Assembly: GCF_018860625.1 (NCBI RefSeq)
Contig: NZ_JAHKQB010000014.1
Span: 62,001-126,000 of the forward strand
Origin: Paracoccus sp. C2R09
Lineage (GTDB): Bacteria; Pseudomonadota; Alphaproteobacteria; Rhodobacterales; Rhodobacteraceae
Direction of reading: 5' to 3'
DNA length: 64,000 bases
Part shown: positions 18,018 through 25,411 of the stretch, one piece after another
How positions within the stretch are numbered: position 1 is the first letter of the stretch
Layout of the letters: each line of letters opens with the position of its first letter
Translations under genes and position numbers: made by a program
The notes under the pieces: generated by a model
The model's database searches: none
What the model was told of the DNA's origin: nothing
The model's input: only the letters and a program-made list of their open reading frames with translations

Positions 18018-18503
18018 TCAGCCCTGCTGGCGGGCGATATCCTCGATCAGGACGGCTTCGATCGGCAGGTCGGTGACCCCCTGCGCGGCGGTCAGCAGAT
18101 CCGCGCGCAGTTGCTCCAGGTTCCGATCCAGCGTGTAGTTCCCGTCGAACCCGCCGGTATTGGCATGGATCATCAATTGGCGCAGCAAAGCGTCGCGGAG
18201 CGAATGCTCCTTCTTCTGCAGCGCCTCGACGCTCTCGGCCCCGGTCTTCAGGGTCAGCGTCAGCACCATGATGTCATTCATGCTGCCATACCGGACCAGC
18301 GGCACGAAGAATTGCGACGGGAAGGTGAAGAAGGTCTCGGCCGAGGCGTGATCGCCGGATGCATGATCGTCGGATGCGTGGTCATCGGGGGCGGGTTCGC
18401 CATGCGCGGCCGGATCGGCCGGCGCGCGCAGCATGTCGCCCGCGAAGGCGCCCCCGACAAGCGCTGCGATGGGCAGCAGCACGGGAAGGATTTTCCGGAT
18501 CAT
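18018..18503 (-). CDS. fliL: FliL-family flagellar basal body protein
   Basis: A 161-residue protein with a single N-terminal membrane helix (about residues 5-22), a linker, and a C-terminal domain containing FFVPLVRYGSMNDIMVLTL and LRQLMIHANTGGF. It resembles FliL, the stator-associated basal-body protein. The linker holds three DHAS units (DDHASDDHASGDHASAE), an odd His/Asp-rich repeat. ATG 18503 has AGG upstream; a TTG at 18515 would overlap the flgH stop. Last gene of the flagellar operon. Confidence 0.8.
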   Translation of the reverse strand: MIRKILPVLLPIAALVGGAFAGDMLRAPADPAAHGEPAPDDHASDDHASGDHASAETFFTFPSQFFVPLVRYGSMNDIMVLTLTLKTGAESVEALQKKEHSLRDALLRQLMIHANTGGFDGNYTLDRNLEQLRADLLTAAQGVTDLPIEAVLIEDIARQQG

Positions 18504-18511
18504 CTGGGACC

Positions 18512-19243
18512 TCAATACGGAAGCAGGATGTCGGCGATCTGCTGACCGTAGCGCGGCTGCTGGACATCGGTGATCTGCCCCCGCCCGCCATAGCTGATGC
18601 GCGCGCCCGCGATACGGTCATAGGCGATCTCGTTCTGGCGATCGATATCGCCCGGCCGCACGAAGCCGCTGACGGTCAGTTCGCGCAGTTCGAAGTTCAC
18701 GCGGACCTCCTGCGTGCCCTGGATCTGCAGCGTGCCGTTCGGCAGCGTGTCGATCACGGTGGCCGCGACCCGCAATGTCAGCTGATCGCGACGAGAGATG
18801 TTGCCGCTGCCGCGATAGGTCGACGAAGACGAGGCATCCGCCAGTTCGTCGAAGCTTGCCCCCTCGGGCAGCTTGCGTTCCAGCCGCTGCGGGATGCCCG
18901 CCATCTGCGGGATCGACACGCTGTCCTTCGATGTCCGGTTGCGGTCGCTGCTGTTGGACAGCTCGGCGCTGTCGTCGATCTCGATCACGACGGTCAGGAT
19001 GTCGCCGCGAATGGCCGCACGGCGGTCGCTGATCAGCGAACTGCCGCCCCCCGCCCAAAGCGACGCCGCGGCCTCGGGGCGGCCGGAATCGACGGGGATG
19101 TCCAGCGGCGGATTAGTCATCGCCATGAATTCCTCGGTCTGCTGGATCGGGGTCAGTTCGGGGGGCTGACCGATCTGCGCGGCGCGCCCGCAGGCCGTCA
19201 ACGTCAGGGCAAGCGCAAGGAAATGGGCGGGTTTCACGGACAT
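18512..19243 (-). CDS. flgH: flagellar L-ring lipoprotein FlgH
   Basis: A 243-residue outer-membrane ring protein. The N-terminal lipobox LALTLTACG gives a lipidated cysteine near residue 18. Central motifs SLWAGGGSSLISDRRA and GDILTVVIEI, and the C-terminal GGRGQITDVQQPRYGQQIAD are typical of FlgH. It lies between flgA and fliL, as in other alphaproteobacterial islands. Confidence 0.95.
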   Translation of the reverse strand: MSVKPAHFLALALTLTACGRAAQIGQPPELTPIQQTEEFMAMTNPPLDIPVDSGRPEAAASLWAGGGSSLISDRRAAIRGDILTVVIEIDDSAELSNSSDRNRTSKDSVSIPQMAGIPQRLERKLPEGASFDELADASSSSTYRGSGNISRRDQLTLRVAATVIDTLPNGTLQIQGTQEVRVNFELRELTVSGFVRPGDIDRQNEIAYDRIAGARISYGGRGQITDVQQPRYGQQIADILLPY

Positions 19244-19264
19244 TCTGTCTTCCTTCGGGTGGCG

Positions 19265-19678
19265 TCAGCGGGGAACGGACAGGCTGCCATCTGGCATGAC
19301 CTGCGCGGTGATCTGGGATTTCGAGCCAAGGTTCATGGCGCGGATCAGCTCTCCTTCCGCGCCGTCGGACAGGGCGCGGGCCTCGGTGTCGATGCGCAGC
19401 GATCCGCGCTGGAAGCTGAGCCGCACGATCTGGTTGCGGCTGATCAGCCTGGGGGCCTGCAGCATGTTGGCGTGAAGCGGGCGCCCCTCGTAGAGCGTGA
19501 TGCGCGTCTGCATCCCGATCGCGGCGGACGGATCGGTCAGGCCGGGGCGGTCGGTGTCGATCGCGCGCAGATCGGCCGCCGTGACGATGGTGCCCGCGGG
19601 CAGGGTGCGCGCGGCGCCAAGGCCGCCGGCGGCAGCGATGCCCGGCATCAGGGCCAGTGCGATGATCAGAACCCGCAT
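19265..19678 (-). CDS. flgA: flagellar P-ring assembly chaperone FlgA
   Basis: A short FlgA of 137 residues with a signal peptide (about residues 1-17) and one SAF-type domain: RTLPAGTIVTAADLRAI, then SRNQIVRLSFQRGSLRI and GSKSQITAQVMPDGSL. Many enterobacterial FlgA proteins are about 220 residues, so this is the compact alphaproteobacterial form. It helps FlgI assemble in the periplasm. Its ATG overlaps the flgG stop by one base (TGATG). Confidence 0.88.
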   Translation of the reverse strand: MRVLIIALALMPGIAAAGGLGAARTLPAGTIVTAADLRAIDTDRPGLTDPSAAIGMQTRITLYEGRPLHANMLQAPRLISRNQIVRLSFQRGSLRIDTEARALSDGAEGELIRAMNLGSKSQITAQVMPDGSLSVPR

Positions 19679-20463
19679 CAGCGCACCTGCGTCGTTGCGC
19701 TCATCATCTGGTCGGCGGCGGTGATGACCTTGGCATTCAGTTCATATCCGCGCTGCGCCTTGATCAGCTCGGTGATCTCGCGCACCGCATCGACCGAGCT
19801 TTCCTCGAGATAGCCCTGCCGCAGCGTGCCCAGGCCCTCTTCGCCCGGATCGACGACCTGCGCACCGCCCGAGGCCGCGGTCTCGATGAACAGGTTCGAC
19901 CCGATCGCCTCGAGGCCCTTTTCGTTCGAGAAACCGGCAAGCGTGATCTGGCCCAGCAGTTCCGGTTCGACCCGGTCGTCGAAATAGGCGTGAACCTCTC
20001 CGCCCGCATTGATCGAGATGGCGCGCGCATCGTCGGGGATGGTGATCTCGGGGACCAGCGGATGCCCGTCCGAGGTGACGATCAGGCCGTCGGCGGACCG
20101 TTTCAGCCCCCCGTCGCGGGTATAGCCCGAGATCCCCGAAGGCAGCGTCACCTCCAGGTATCCCGCCCCTTCGATGGCGACGTCCAGATCGCCGCCGGTC
20201 TGGGTCAGGCCGCCCTGCTGCAGGTTCACGCTGACGGCGGTGGCACGCACCCCCAGCCCCAGCTGAACGCCTGCGGGGATGACGGTGCCGTCGGCGGCGG
20301 TCACGCTGCCGGGGCGGGCAGCCTGCTGGTAATGCAGGTCCGCGAATTCGGCGCGGCGGGCGTTGTAGCCGGTGGTGGACATGTTCGCGAGGTTGTTCGA
20401 GATGACCTCGACGCGGGTCTGCTGCGCGCTCATGCCGGTGGCGGCGATCTGCAGGGCTCTCAT
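19678..20463 (-). CDS. flgG: flagellar distal rod protein FlgG
   Basis: A 261-residue distal rod subunit. It starts MRALQIAATGMSAQQTRVEV with ISNNLANMSTTGYNARRAEF, the standard FlgG opening, and ends SVDAVREITELIKAQRGYEL with DQMMSATTQVR. Both ends are the conserved rod/hook helices. It lies downstream of flgF with a 9-base gap. Confidence 0.95.
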   Translation of the reverse strand: MRALQIAATGMSAQQTRVEVISNNLANMSTTGYNARRAEFADLHYQQAARPGSVTAADGTVIPAGVQLGLGVRATAVSVNLQQGGLTQTGGDLDVAIEGAGYLEVTLPSGISGYTRDGGLKRSADGLIVTSDGHPLVPEITIPDDARAISINAGGEVHAYFDDRVEPELLGQITLAGFSNEKGLEAIGSNLFIETAASGGAQVVDPGEEGLGTLRQGYLEESSVDAVREITELIKAQRGYELNAKVITAADQMMSATTQVR

Positions 20464-20472
20464 GGCGGTTCC

Positions 20473-21189
20473 TTAACGGGTCATGGCGGTGATCGCGCCG
20501 CGGATGCGCTGATCTTCGCGGTCAAGAAGGCTCTGGCCCAGCTCGTAGGCGCGCTGGACCTCGATCATGCGGGTGATCTCGAAGACGGGATCGACATTCG
20601 ATTCCTCGAGGAAACCCTGGCGGATGCGGGCATCCTCGGCCGGTTCGGGATTGCCGGTGAAGGCGAAGGACGTGCCGCCCTGGCGGGTCAGATCCTGCGG
20701 GTCCGGCGCGGCGAACGTGCCGATCCTGCCAAAGGGCAGACCGTTCGACGACAGCGTCCCATCCGCGCCGACGACGACATTCGCCGCCCCCGCGGGCAGG
20801 ATGATCGGGGCCTGGCCTTCGTCCATCAGGCGATGCCCGTCCGAGGTCATCAGCTCGCCCTCGGCCGAGGGGGTGAAGGCGCCTGCGCGCGTCAGGCGCA
20901 GCCCCTCGGGGGTCTCGATCATGAAGAAGCCGTCACCCTCGATCGCGAGATCCAGGTTGTTTCCGGTCTGCGTCAGGGCGCCCTGTTCCAGGTCCAGCAG
21001 CCTGCCGCGGGCATGGGCCATGGACAGCGTGTCGCCGCGCCCGTCCACGGCGGACAGATGTTCGGCAAAGATCACCCCTTCGCGGCGAAAGCCCGTGGTG
21101 TTCGCGTTGGCGATGTTGTTGGCCACCACGCGCATTTCGGCCAGAAGGCCCGATTGGCGCGTCAGCCCGGCATAGATCGCGTTGTCCAT
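20473..21189 (-). CDS. flgF: flagellar proximal rod protein FlgF
   Basis: A 238-residue rod protein: MDNAIYAGLTRQSGLLAEMR then VANNIANANTTGFRREGVIF at the N-terminus, and SNVDPVFEITRMIEVQRAYE at the C-terminus. The opening MDNAIYAGLTRQ is characteristic of FlgF rather than FlgG. It begins 3 bases after the fliQ stop region on the minus strand. Confidence 0.94.
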   Translation of the reverse strand: MDNAIYAGLTRQSGLLAEMRVVANNIANANTTGFRREGVIFAEHLSAVDGRGDTLSMAHARGRLLDLEQGALTQTGNNLDLAIEGDGFFMIETPEGLRLTRAGAFTPSAEGELMTSDGHRLMDEGQAPIILPAGAANVVVGADGTLSSNGLPFGRIGTFAAPDPQDLTRQGGTSFAFTGNPEPAEDARIRQGFLEESNVDPVFEITRMIEVQRAYELGQSLLDREDQRIRGAITAMTR

Positions 21190-21192
21190 GGC

Positions 21193-21459
21193 TCAGCCCC
21201 CCGCGACCATCGGGATGATCTCGCCCAGATAGAAATCGGCCAGGGCGGTGGTCATGAAGCTCATGGAGACCCAGAAGACGACCAGCATCAGGCCCACCTT
21301 CGGCACGAAGGTCAGCGTCATCTCCTGGACCGAGGTCAGCGCCTGGAAGAGGCCGATGACCACGCCGGTGATCAGCGCCACCCCCAGCAGCGGGGCCGAG
21401 ATGCGCACCGCGATCAGCAGGGCCTGGCGCAGCATGTCGAACAGGATCGCGTCACCCAT
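21193..21459 (-). CDS. fliQ: flagellar export apparatus protein FliQ
   Basis: An 88-residue membrane protein with two hydrophobic helices. LRQALLIAVRISAPLLGVAL and GLFQALTSVQEMTLTFVPK are the FliQ hallmarks. It belongs to the type III export gate with FliP and FliR, neither of which is in the window. Its ATG overlaps the fliE stop by one base. Confidence 0.93.
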   Translation of the reverse strand: MGDAILFDMLRQALLIAVRISAPLLGVALITGVVIGLFQALTSVQEMTLTFVPKVGLMLVVFWVSMSFMTTALADFYLGEIIPMVAGG

Positions 21460-21743
21460 CAGACCGGCATCCTCAGGATTTCCTGATAGGCCTCGACCAC
21501 CTTGTCGCGGATGGCGGTGACGGACTGCATCGCCAGTTCGGCCTCGGCGATGGTCTGGACCAGCTGATGCGTGCTGCCCTGGCCGGTCATCGCGGCGGTG
21601 GCCGCCTGGTCGACCTGCGCCATCTGGGCGGCGAATTCCTCGGCTGCCTGTCCGGCACGGGCAAGGGGGGTGGCGGTGGCTTCGGGGGCCACGGCGGCCC
21701 GGGCGGCGCTGTAGGCGCTGGCGGCGTTCATTGTGGTGATCAT
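21459..21743 (-). CDS. fliE: flagellar hook-basal body complex protein FliE
   Basis: A 94-residue MS ring-rod junction protein. The C-terminal region QTIAEAELAMQSVTAIRDKV with VEAYQEILRMPV is the conserved FliE motif. The N-terminus is alanine-rich and variable. It lies between flgC and fliQ, the usual flgB-flgC-fliE order. Confidence 0.92.
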   Translation of the reverse strand: MITTMNAASAYSAARAAVAPEATATPLARAGQAAEEFAAQMAQVDQAATAAMTGQGSTHQLVQTIAEAELAMQSVTAIRDKVVEAYQEILRMPV

Positions 21744-21753
21744 GGGGTTCTCC

Positions 21754-22146
21754 TCAGCGGCGGATCAGGTCCAGAAGGGCGCCGCTCATCTCGCGGCTCT
21801 GTTCGAACATGCGAAGGTTGGCCTCGTAGCTGCGCCCGGCCTCGCGGGCATCGGCAAGCTCGATCACCAGGTCCACGTTCGAACCCTGGTAATATCCCTC
21901 GGCATCGGCCATCGGATGCGCGGGGTCGTGGATGCGGGGCAGCGCGCTGCGATCCAGCTGAACGGGGCCTGCCGCGACCTCGCCCGTGGGGCGGCCCATG
22001 GTCACGGCCTCCTCGAAGGCGACGAGCTTGCGGCGATAGCCGGGCGTGTCGGCATTGGCGATGTTTTCGGCGCTGTGGCGCAGCCGTTCGGACTGGGCCC
22101 GCATCCCCGACGCCGCAAGGCGCAGAGGCGAGATGGGTTCGCTCAT
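21754..22146 (-). CDS. flgC: flagellar proximal rod protein FlgC
   Basis: A 130-residue rod subunit: LAASGMRAQSERLRHSAENI with NADTPGYRRKLVAFE at the N-terminus and REMSGALLDLIRR at the end. GSNVDLVIELADAREAGRSY matches the family. Follows flgB after 17 bases. Confidence 0.95.
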   Translation of the reverse strand: MSEPISPLRLAASGMRAQSERLRHSAENIANADTPGYRRKLVAFEEAVTMGRPTGEVAAGPVQLDRSALPRIHDPAHPMADAEGYYQGSNVDLVIELADAREAGRSYEANLRMFEQSREMSGALLDLIRR

Positions 22147-22163
22147 TCTGATATCCCCGTTGT

Positions 22164-22544
22164 TCAGTTGCGACCAAGGCCGCTGCGCATCAGGTCGAGG
22201 CCCGACCGGAACACCGCCAGCGACAGGTCGTGCTGGCGCTTGACGTCGGCGGCGCGGACCAGTTCCTCCTCAAGCGAGACGGAATTGCCGTTGGGCGACA
22301 TGGGCGCCCCCGTATCCGACAGCCGCGCGGCACCGGGCGTCCAGTCGGGCGCGGCCAGGTGGCGCGGGTCGGTGACCCGCAGATCGGCCGCACCGGCATA
22401 GGCATCCGTGAAATCGCCCAGATCCGTGGCGCGATATCCCGGCGTATCGGCATTCGCGATATTCCGGGCCGTGGCCACATGCCGGTCCGCCGCATGGGCG
22501 GTCAGGGCGCGGGCCATCCGCATCATTTCGATATTCTCAAACAC
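22164..22544 (-). CDS. flgB: flagellar proximal rod protein FlgB
   Basis: A 126-residue rod subunit starting at a GTG (22544). GAGGAG lies 7 bases upstream of it, and the protein then opens with the family-like FENIEMMRMARALTAHAADR, followed by TARNIANADTPGYRATDLGD. A longer frame to 22661 has no good ribosome-binding site and overlaps the fliI start region. First gene of the nine-gene leftward operon. Confidence 0.92.
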   Translation of the reverse strand: MFENIEMMRMARALTAHAADRHVATARNIANADTPGYRATDLGDFTDAYAGAADLRVTDPRHLAAPDWTPGAARLSDTGAPMSPNGNSVSLEEELVRAADVKRQHDLSLAVFRSGLDLMRSGLGRN

Positions 22545-22565
22545 GAGGCTTCTCCTCAGTTTCGA

Positions 22566-22580
22566 TAAACCCGGTCTTAA
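22566..22580. promoter_or_regulatory. CtrA-like box between flgB and fliI
   Basis: TAAA, seven bases, TTAA (followed by CC) matches TTAA-N7-TTAA at 7 of 8 positions. A GANTC site (GAGTC, 22585-22589) lies 4 bases after it. The box is 53 bases before the fliI ATG and only 21 bases from the flgB GTG, so it fits activation of fliI better than flgB. Confidence 0.45.
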
Positions 22581-22633
22581 CCCCGAGTCGTTTAGAAAAC
22601 CTTTCGTGAACCTGGAAAAACCGCGGGGCCGGA

Positions 22634-23962
22634 ATGGACGCACTTCAATCGATCGCCGCACGCATTGCGCAGATGCCCGTCTGCACGCATCACGGTCGGG
22701 TGGCTGCGGTTCGGGCGGGACTGATCACGGTCGAGGGGCTGGGCGGTCGCGCCTCGGTCGGGGATCGCGTATCGATCACGCGCGACGGCCCCGCCCTGAT
22801 GGGCGAGGTCGTGGGACTGGGCCCGCGCGACATGCAGGTCCTGCCCGAAGGCCCGGTCGAGGGTCTTTCGGTCGGGGCGGAGGTACTGCTGCTGCCCGCC
22901 CCCCGCATCGCGCCCTGCGATGCCTGGATCGGGCGCATCATCGACCCTTTCGGCAATCCGCTGGACGGACGCCCGCTGATCCGGGGCGGCGCGGCACGGG
23001 CATTCCGCGCCGATCCGCCGCCCGCTGCCGGTCGGCGGCGGCTGGGCGCACGGCTGGCGACGGGATTGGCCGTCTTCGACACGTTGCTGCCGCTGGTCGC
23101 CGGCCAGCGGATCGGCCTGTTCGCCGGGTCTGGCGTGGGGAAATCGACGCTGCTGGCGCAGATGGCGCGCGGGGTGCAGGCGGATGTCGTCGTCATCGCG
23201 ATGATCGGCGAACGGGGACGAGAGCTGCGCGAATTCGTCGAACGCACGATGGGCCCCGAAGGCATGGCGCGCACCGTGGTCGTGGCGGCCACCTCGGACC
23301 AGTCGCCGCTGCTGCGTCGCCGCTGCGCATGGGCGGCCATGGCCGTGGCCGAACATTTCCGCGACCAGGGGCGGCATGTCCTGTTCCTTGCCGATTCCAT
23401 CACCCGCTTCGCCGAGGCGCATCGAGAGATCGCGCTGTCGGCGGGCGAGGCGCCCAGCTATCGCGGGTTCCCGCCCTCGGTCTCGAACCTGATCATGGCG
23501 CTGGCCGAAAGGTCCGGCCCCGGCCCCGAGGGGTCGGGCGACATCACCGCCATCTTCAGCGTGCTGGTCGCAGGGTCGGACATGGAGGAGCCGGTCGCCG
23601 ACATCCTGCGCGGCACGCTGGACGGGCACGTCGTGCTGGACCGCACCATCGCGGAACGTGGCCGGTTTCCCGCCGTCGATGTGGTCCGTTCGGTGTCCAG
23701 ATCGCTGCCAGACGCCGCGACCGGGCCGCAGAACGCATTGATCGGCAAGGCCCGCGCCGCCCTCGGTGCCTATGCCGAATCCGAGCTGATGATTCGGGCG
23801 GGGCTTCATGCGCCGGGCTCGGATCCGCGCCTGGACGAGGCCGTGCGGCTCTGGCCCGGCCTCGACGATTTCGTCTCGCAACGCAGTCCCGGCGTCGATG
23901 AAAGCTTTGAGGCGCTTGGGCTGGCTCTGCGGTCCGGACGCCGTGCGGGGAACCGAAGCTGA
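22634..23962 (+). CDS. fliI: flagellum-specific ATPase FliI
   Basis: A 442-residue F1-beta-like ATPase of the flagellar export machinery. Walker A is AGSGVGKST (A164-T172, K170), Walker B lies in HVLFLADSITRFAEAHREI, and the conserved FliI sequence GEAPSYRGFPPSVS follows. VFDTLLPLVAGQRIGLF precedes the P-loop as in the family. It is divergent from flgB. No fliH or fliJ is next to it in the window. Confidence 0.96.
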   Translation: MDALQSIAARIAQMPVCTHHGRVAAVRAGLITVEGLGGRASVGDRVSITRDGPALMGEVVGLGPRDMQVLPEGPVEGLSVGAEVLLLPAPRIAPCDAWIGRIIDPFGNPLDGRPLIRGGAARAFRADPPPAAGRRRLGARLATGLAVFDTLLPLVAGQRIGLFAGSGVGKSTLLAQMARGVQADVVVIAMIGERGRELREFVERTMGPEGMARTVVVAATSDQSPLLRRRCAWAAMAVAEHFRDQGRHVLFLADSITRFAEAHREIALSAGEAPSYRGFPPSVSNLIMALAERSGPGPEGSGDITAIFSVLVAGSDMEEPVADILRGTLDGHVVLDRTIAERGRFPAVDVVRSVSRSLPDAATGPQNALIGKARAALGAYAESELMIRAGLHAPGSDPRLDEAVRLWPGLDDFVSQRSPGVDESFEALGLALRSGRRAGNRS

Positions 23963-24049
23963 TTGATGAATGTTAGATAAGCCGAGCGGCCATTGAACCT
24001 AACGACTTGATTTGCCAGTTTTCCCCAGCCGCGGAAAGGAGCGGCAGAC

Positions 24050-24781
24050 ATGGCGATAACAGAGTACTTCATCCGCTTTCTCCAGCGGCGCGACATCCTG
24101 AGCGAAAGGGATCTGGAACGCCTGCGGGCGCTGCAGACCACTCATGTCGCATATGCCCCGGGCGAGGTGATCGTCCCGCGAGATCGCAGCGCACATCGCA
24201 GCTGCATGATGCTGCGCGGCCTGTCTGCACGTTCGCATCAGCTTGTGGGTCGCCCCGACGAACGGGTGATCACGGCGCTGCATGTGCCGGGCGATTTCGT
24301 GGACCTGCACGGCTTCGTCCTTGCGGGGCTGGAACATTCCGTCGTGGCCGTGGGCCATGCCGAGGTCGAGTTCATCGACCATTCCGAACTCCAGGAAATC
24401 ACCGAGAATTTCCCCCATCTGACGCGGCTTCTGTGGATGGCAACGCTGATCGACGCAGCCGTTCATCGACAATGGCTGGTCGCCGCCGCCAGCCTTCGGT
24501 CCAGCGCGCATCTGGCCCATTTGCTATGCGAGATCTACACCCGCCTGAATGCGGTCGGGGCGGCGACGAACAACAGGTTCTGCCTGCCACTTCTGCAGCG
24601 CGAGCTGGCCGAGATCCTGGGCTACAGCCCCATCCATGTGAACCGCGCGGTGCGCGATCTGCGTGATCGGGGCCTGATCCGCTGGACCGGGACCGAGATC
24701 ATGATCCTCGATTGGCCCGGTCTTGCGATGCTGGCACGGTTCGATCCGACCTATCTGGACCTGGAACGCCAAGGTCGCTGA
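24050..24781 (+). CDS. Crp/Fnr-family transcriptional regulator
   Basis: A 243-residue regulator. The N-terminal cyclic-nucleotide-type domain contains VIVPRDRS and HVPGDFVDLHGFVLAG; the C-terminal helix-turn-helix is LLQRELAEILGYSPIHVNRA. It lacks the N-terminal cysteine cluster of oxygen-sensing Fnr, so oxygen sensing by an iron-sulfur cluster is unlikely. GGAAAGGAG-like sequence precedes the ATG. It follows fliI by 87 bases with no terminator seen, but a flagellar role is not shown. Confidence 0.9.
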   Translation: MAITEYFIRFLQRRDILSERDLERLRALQTTHVAYAPGEVIVPRDRSAHRSCMMLRGLSARSHQLVGRPDERVITALHVPGDFVDLHGFVLAGLEHSVVAVGHAEVEFIDHSELQEITENFPHLTRLLWMATLIDAAVHRQWLVAAASLRSSAHLAHLLCEIYTRLNAVGAATNNRFCLPLLQRELAEILGYSPIHVNRAVRDLRDRGLIRWTGTEIMILDWPGLAMLARFDPTYLDLERQGR

Positions 24782-24796
24782 GCACCGATGTGCCGA

Positions 24797-25411
24797 TCAC
24801 TGGCAGAGCCGCCAGCCGCCATTCCGTTCGGCCATGTCCAGATGCAGGTGATCGTCATGGGCGGCATTCGCGCCGGGGCCCAGAACGGTCGTGAAGAACA
24901 GGCACGCCCCGGCGCGCGCGGCGGCCTGATACGCCGTCTGCATGTCGCCTTCGCGCGGTTCGATCGCGATCGTCGCGCCGTTGTCGAACTCGAAGGCCGT
25001 CACGTCGATGGCACTGCCGGTCGAATGCTCGGACGGCTTCGGGTCGTCCTTGCCGGTGCCGACGCGGTCGCGGCAGACATGGCCCGGCCCGGTCCGGATG
25101 GCCGTCAGGCGCGGCGCGCCGGGCATCATCGCCGCTGCGGGTTTCAGCATCCGGTCGGCCCATAACGCCATCGCCCGCGCGGTATCGCATTGCAGCACCG
25201 GTTCGCCGGGCAGCGCGATTTCCGGCGACAGCCGCTTCAGGCGCACCGGGTCGGGCACGCTGCATTCATCCCTGCCTTGCGCGGGCAGGCGTTCGTAATC
25301 CGCGCCCAGAAGCTGCAGCGCCAGGTCGCAGGCATCGCCCGCCTTTGCCATCGCGGGCAATCCCCCGGCCAGGACCAGCCAGATGACGGCAAGGGCCGGG
25401 GCGCGCTTCAC
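24797..25411 (-). CDS. extensin-like (VanY-type fold) periplasmic protein
   Basis: A 204-residue secreted protein with a signal peptide (about residues 1-22). The C-terminal domain has GPGHVCRDRV, EHSTGSAIDVTAFEF and HDDHLHLDMAERN, the metal-binding His/Asp pattern of the extensin-like/D,D-carboxypeptidase-like fold. It probably acts on peptidoglycan peptides, though the reaction of this branch is not established. The GTG start at 25411 overlaps the stop of the L,D-transpeptidase gene (GTGA), so the two are coupled. An ATG-initiated longer frame upstream is out of context. Confidence 0.82.
   Translation of the reverse strand: MKRAPALAVIWLVLAGGLPAMAKAGDACDLALQLLGADYERLPAQGRDECSVPDPVRLKRLSPEIALPGEPVLQCDTARAMALWADRMLKPAAAMMPGAPRLTAIRTGPGHVCRDRVGTGKDDPKPSEHSTGSAIDVTAFEFDNGATIAIEPREGDMQTAYQAAARAGACLFFTTVLGPGANAAHDDHLHLDMAERNGGWRLCQ

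Noticed and set aside
24050..24781. Fnr-type oxygen regulator
   Set aside because: The N-terminal cysteine ligands for an iron-sulfur cluster are absent.
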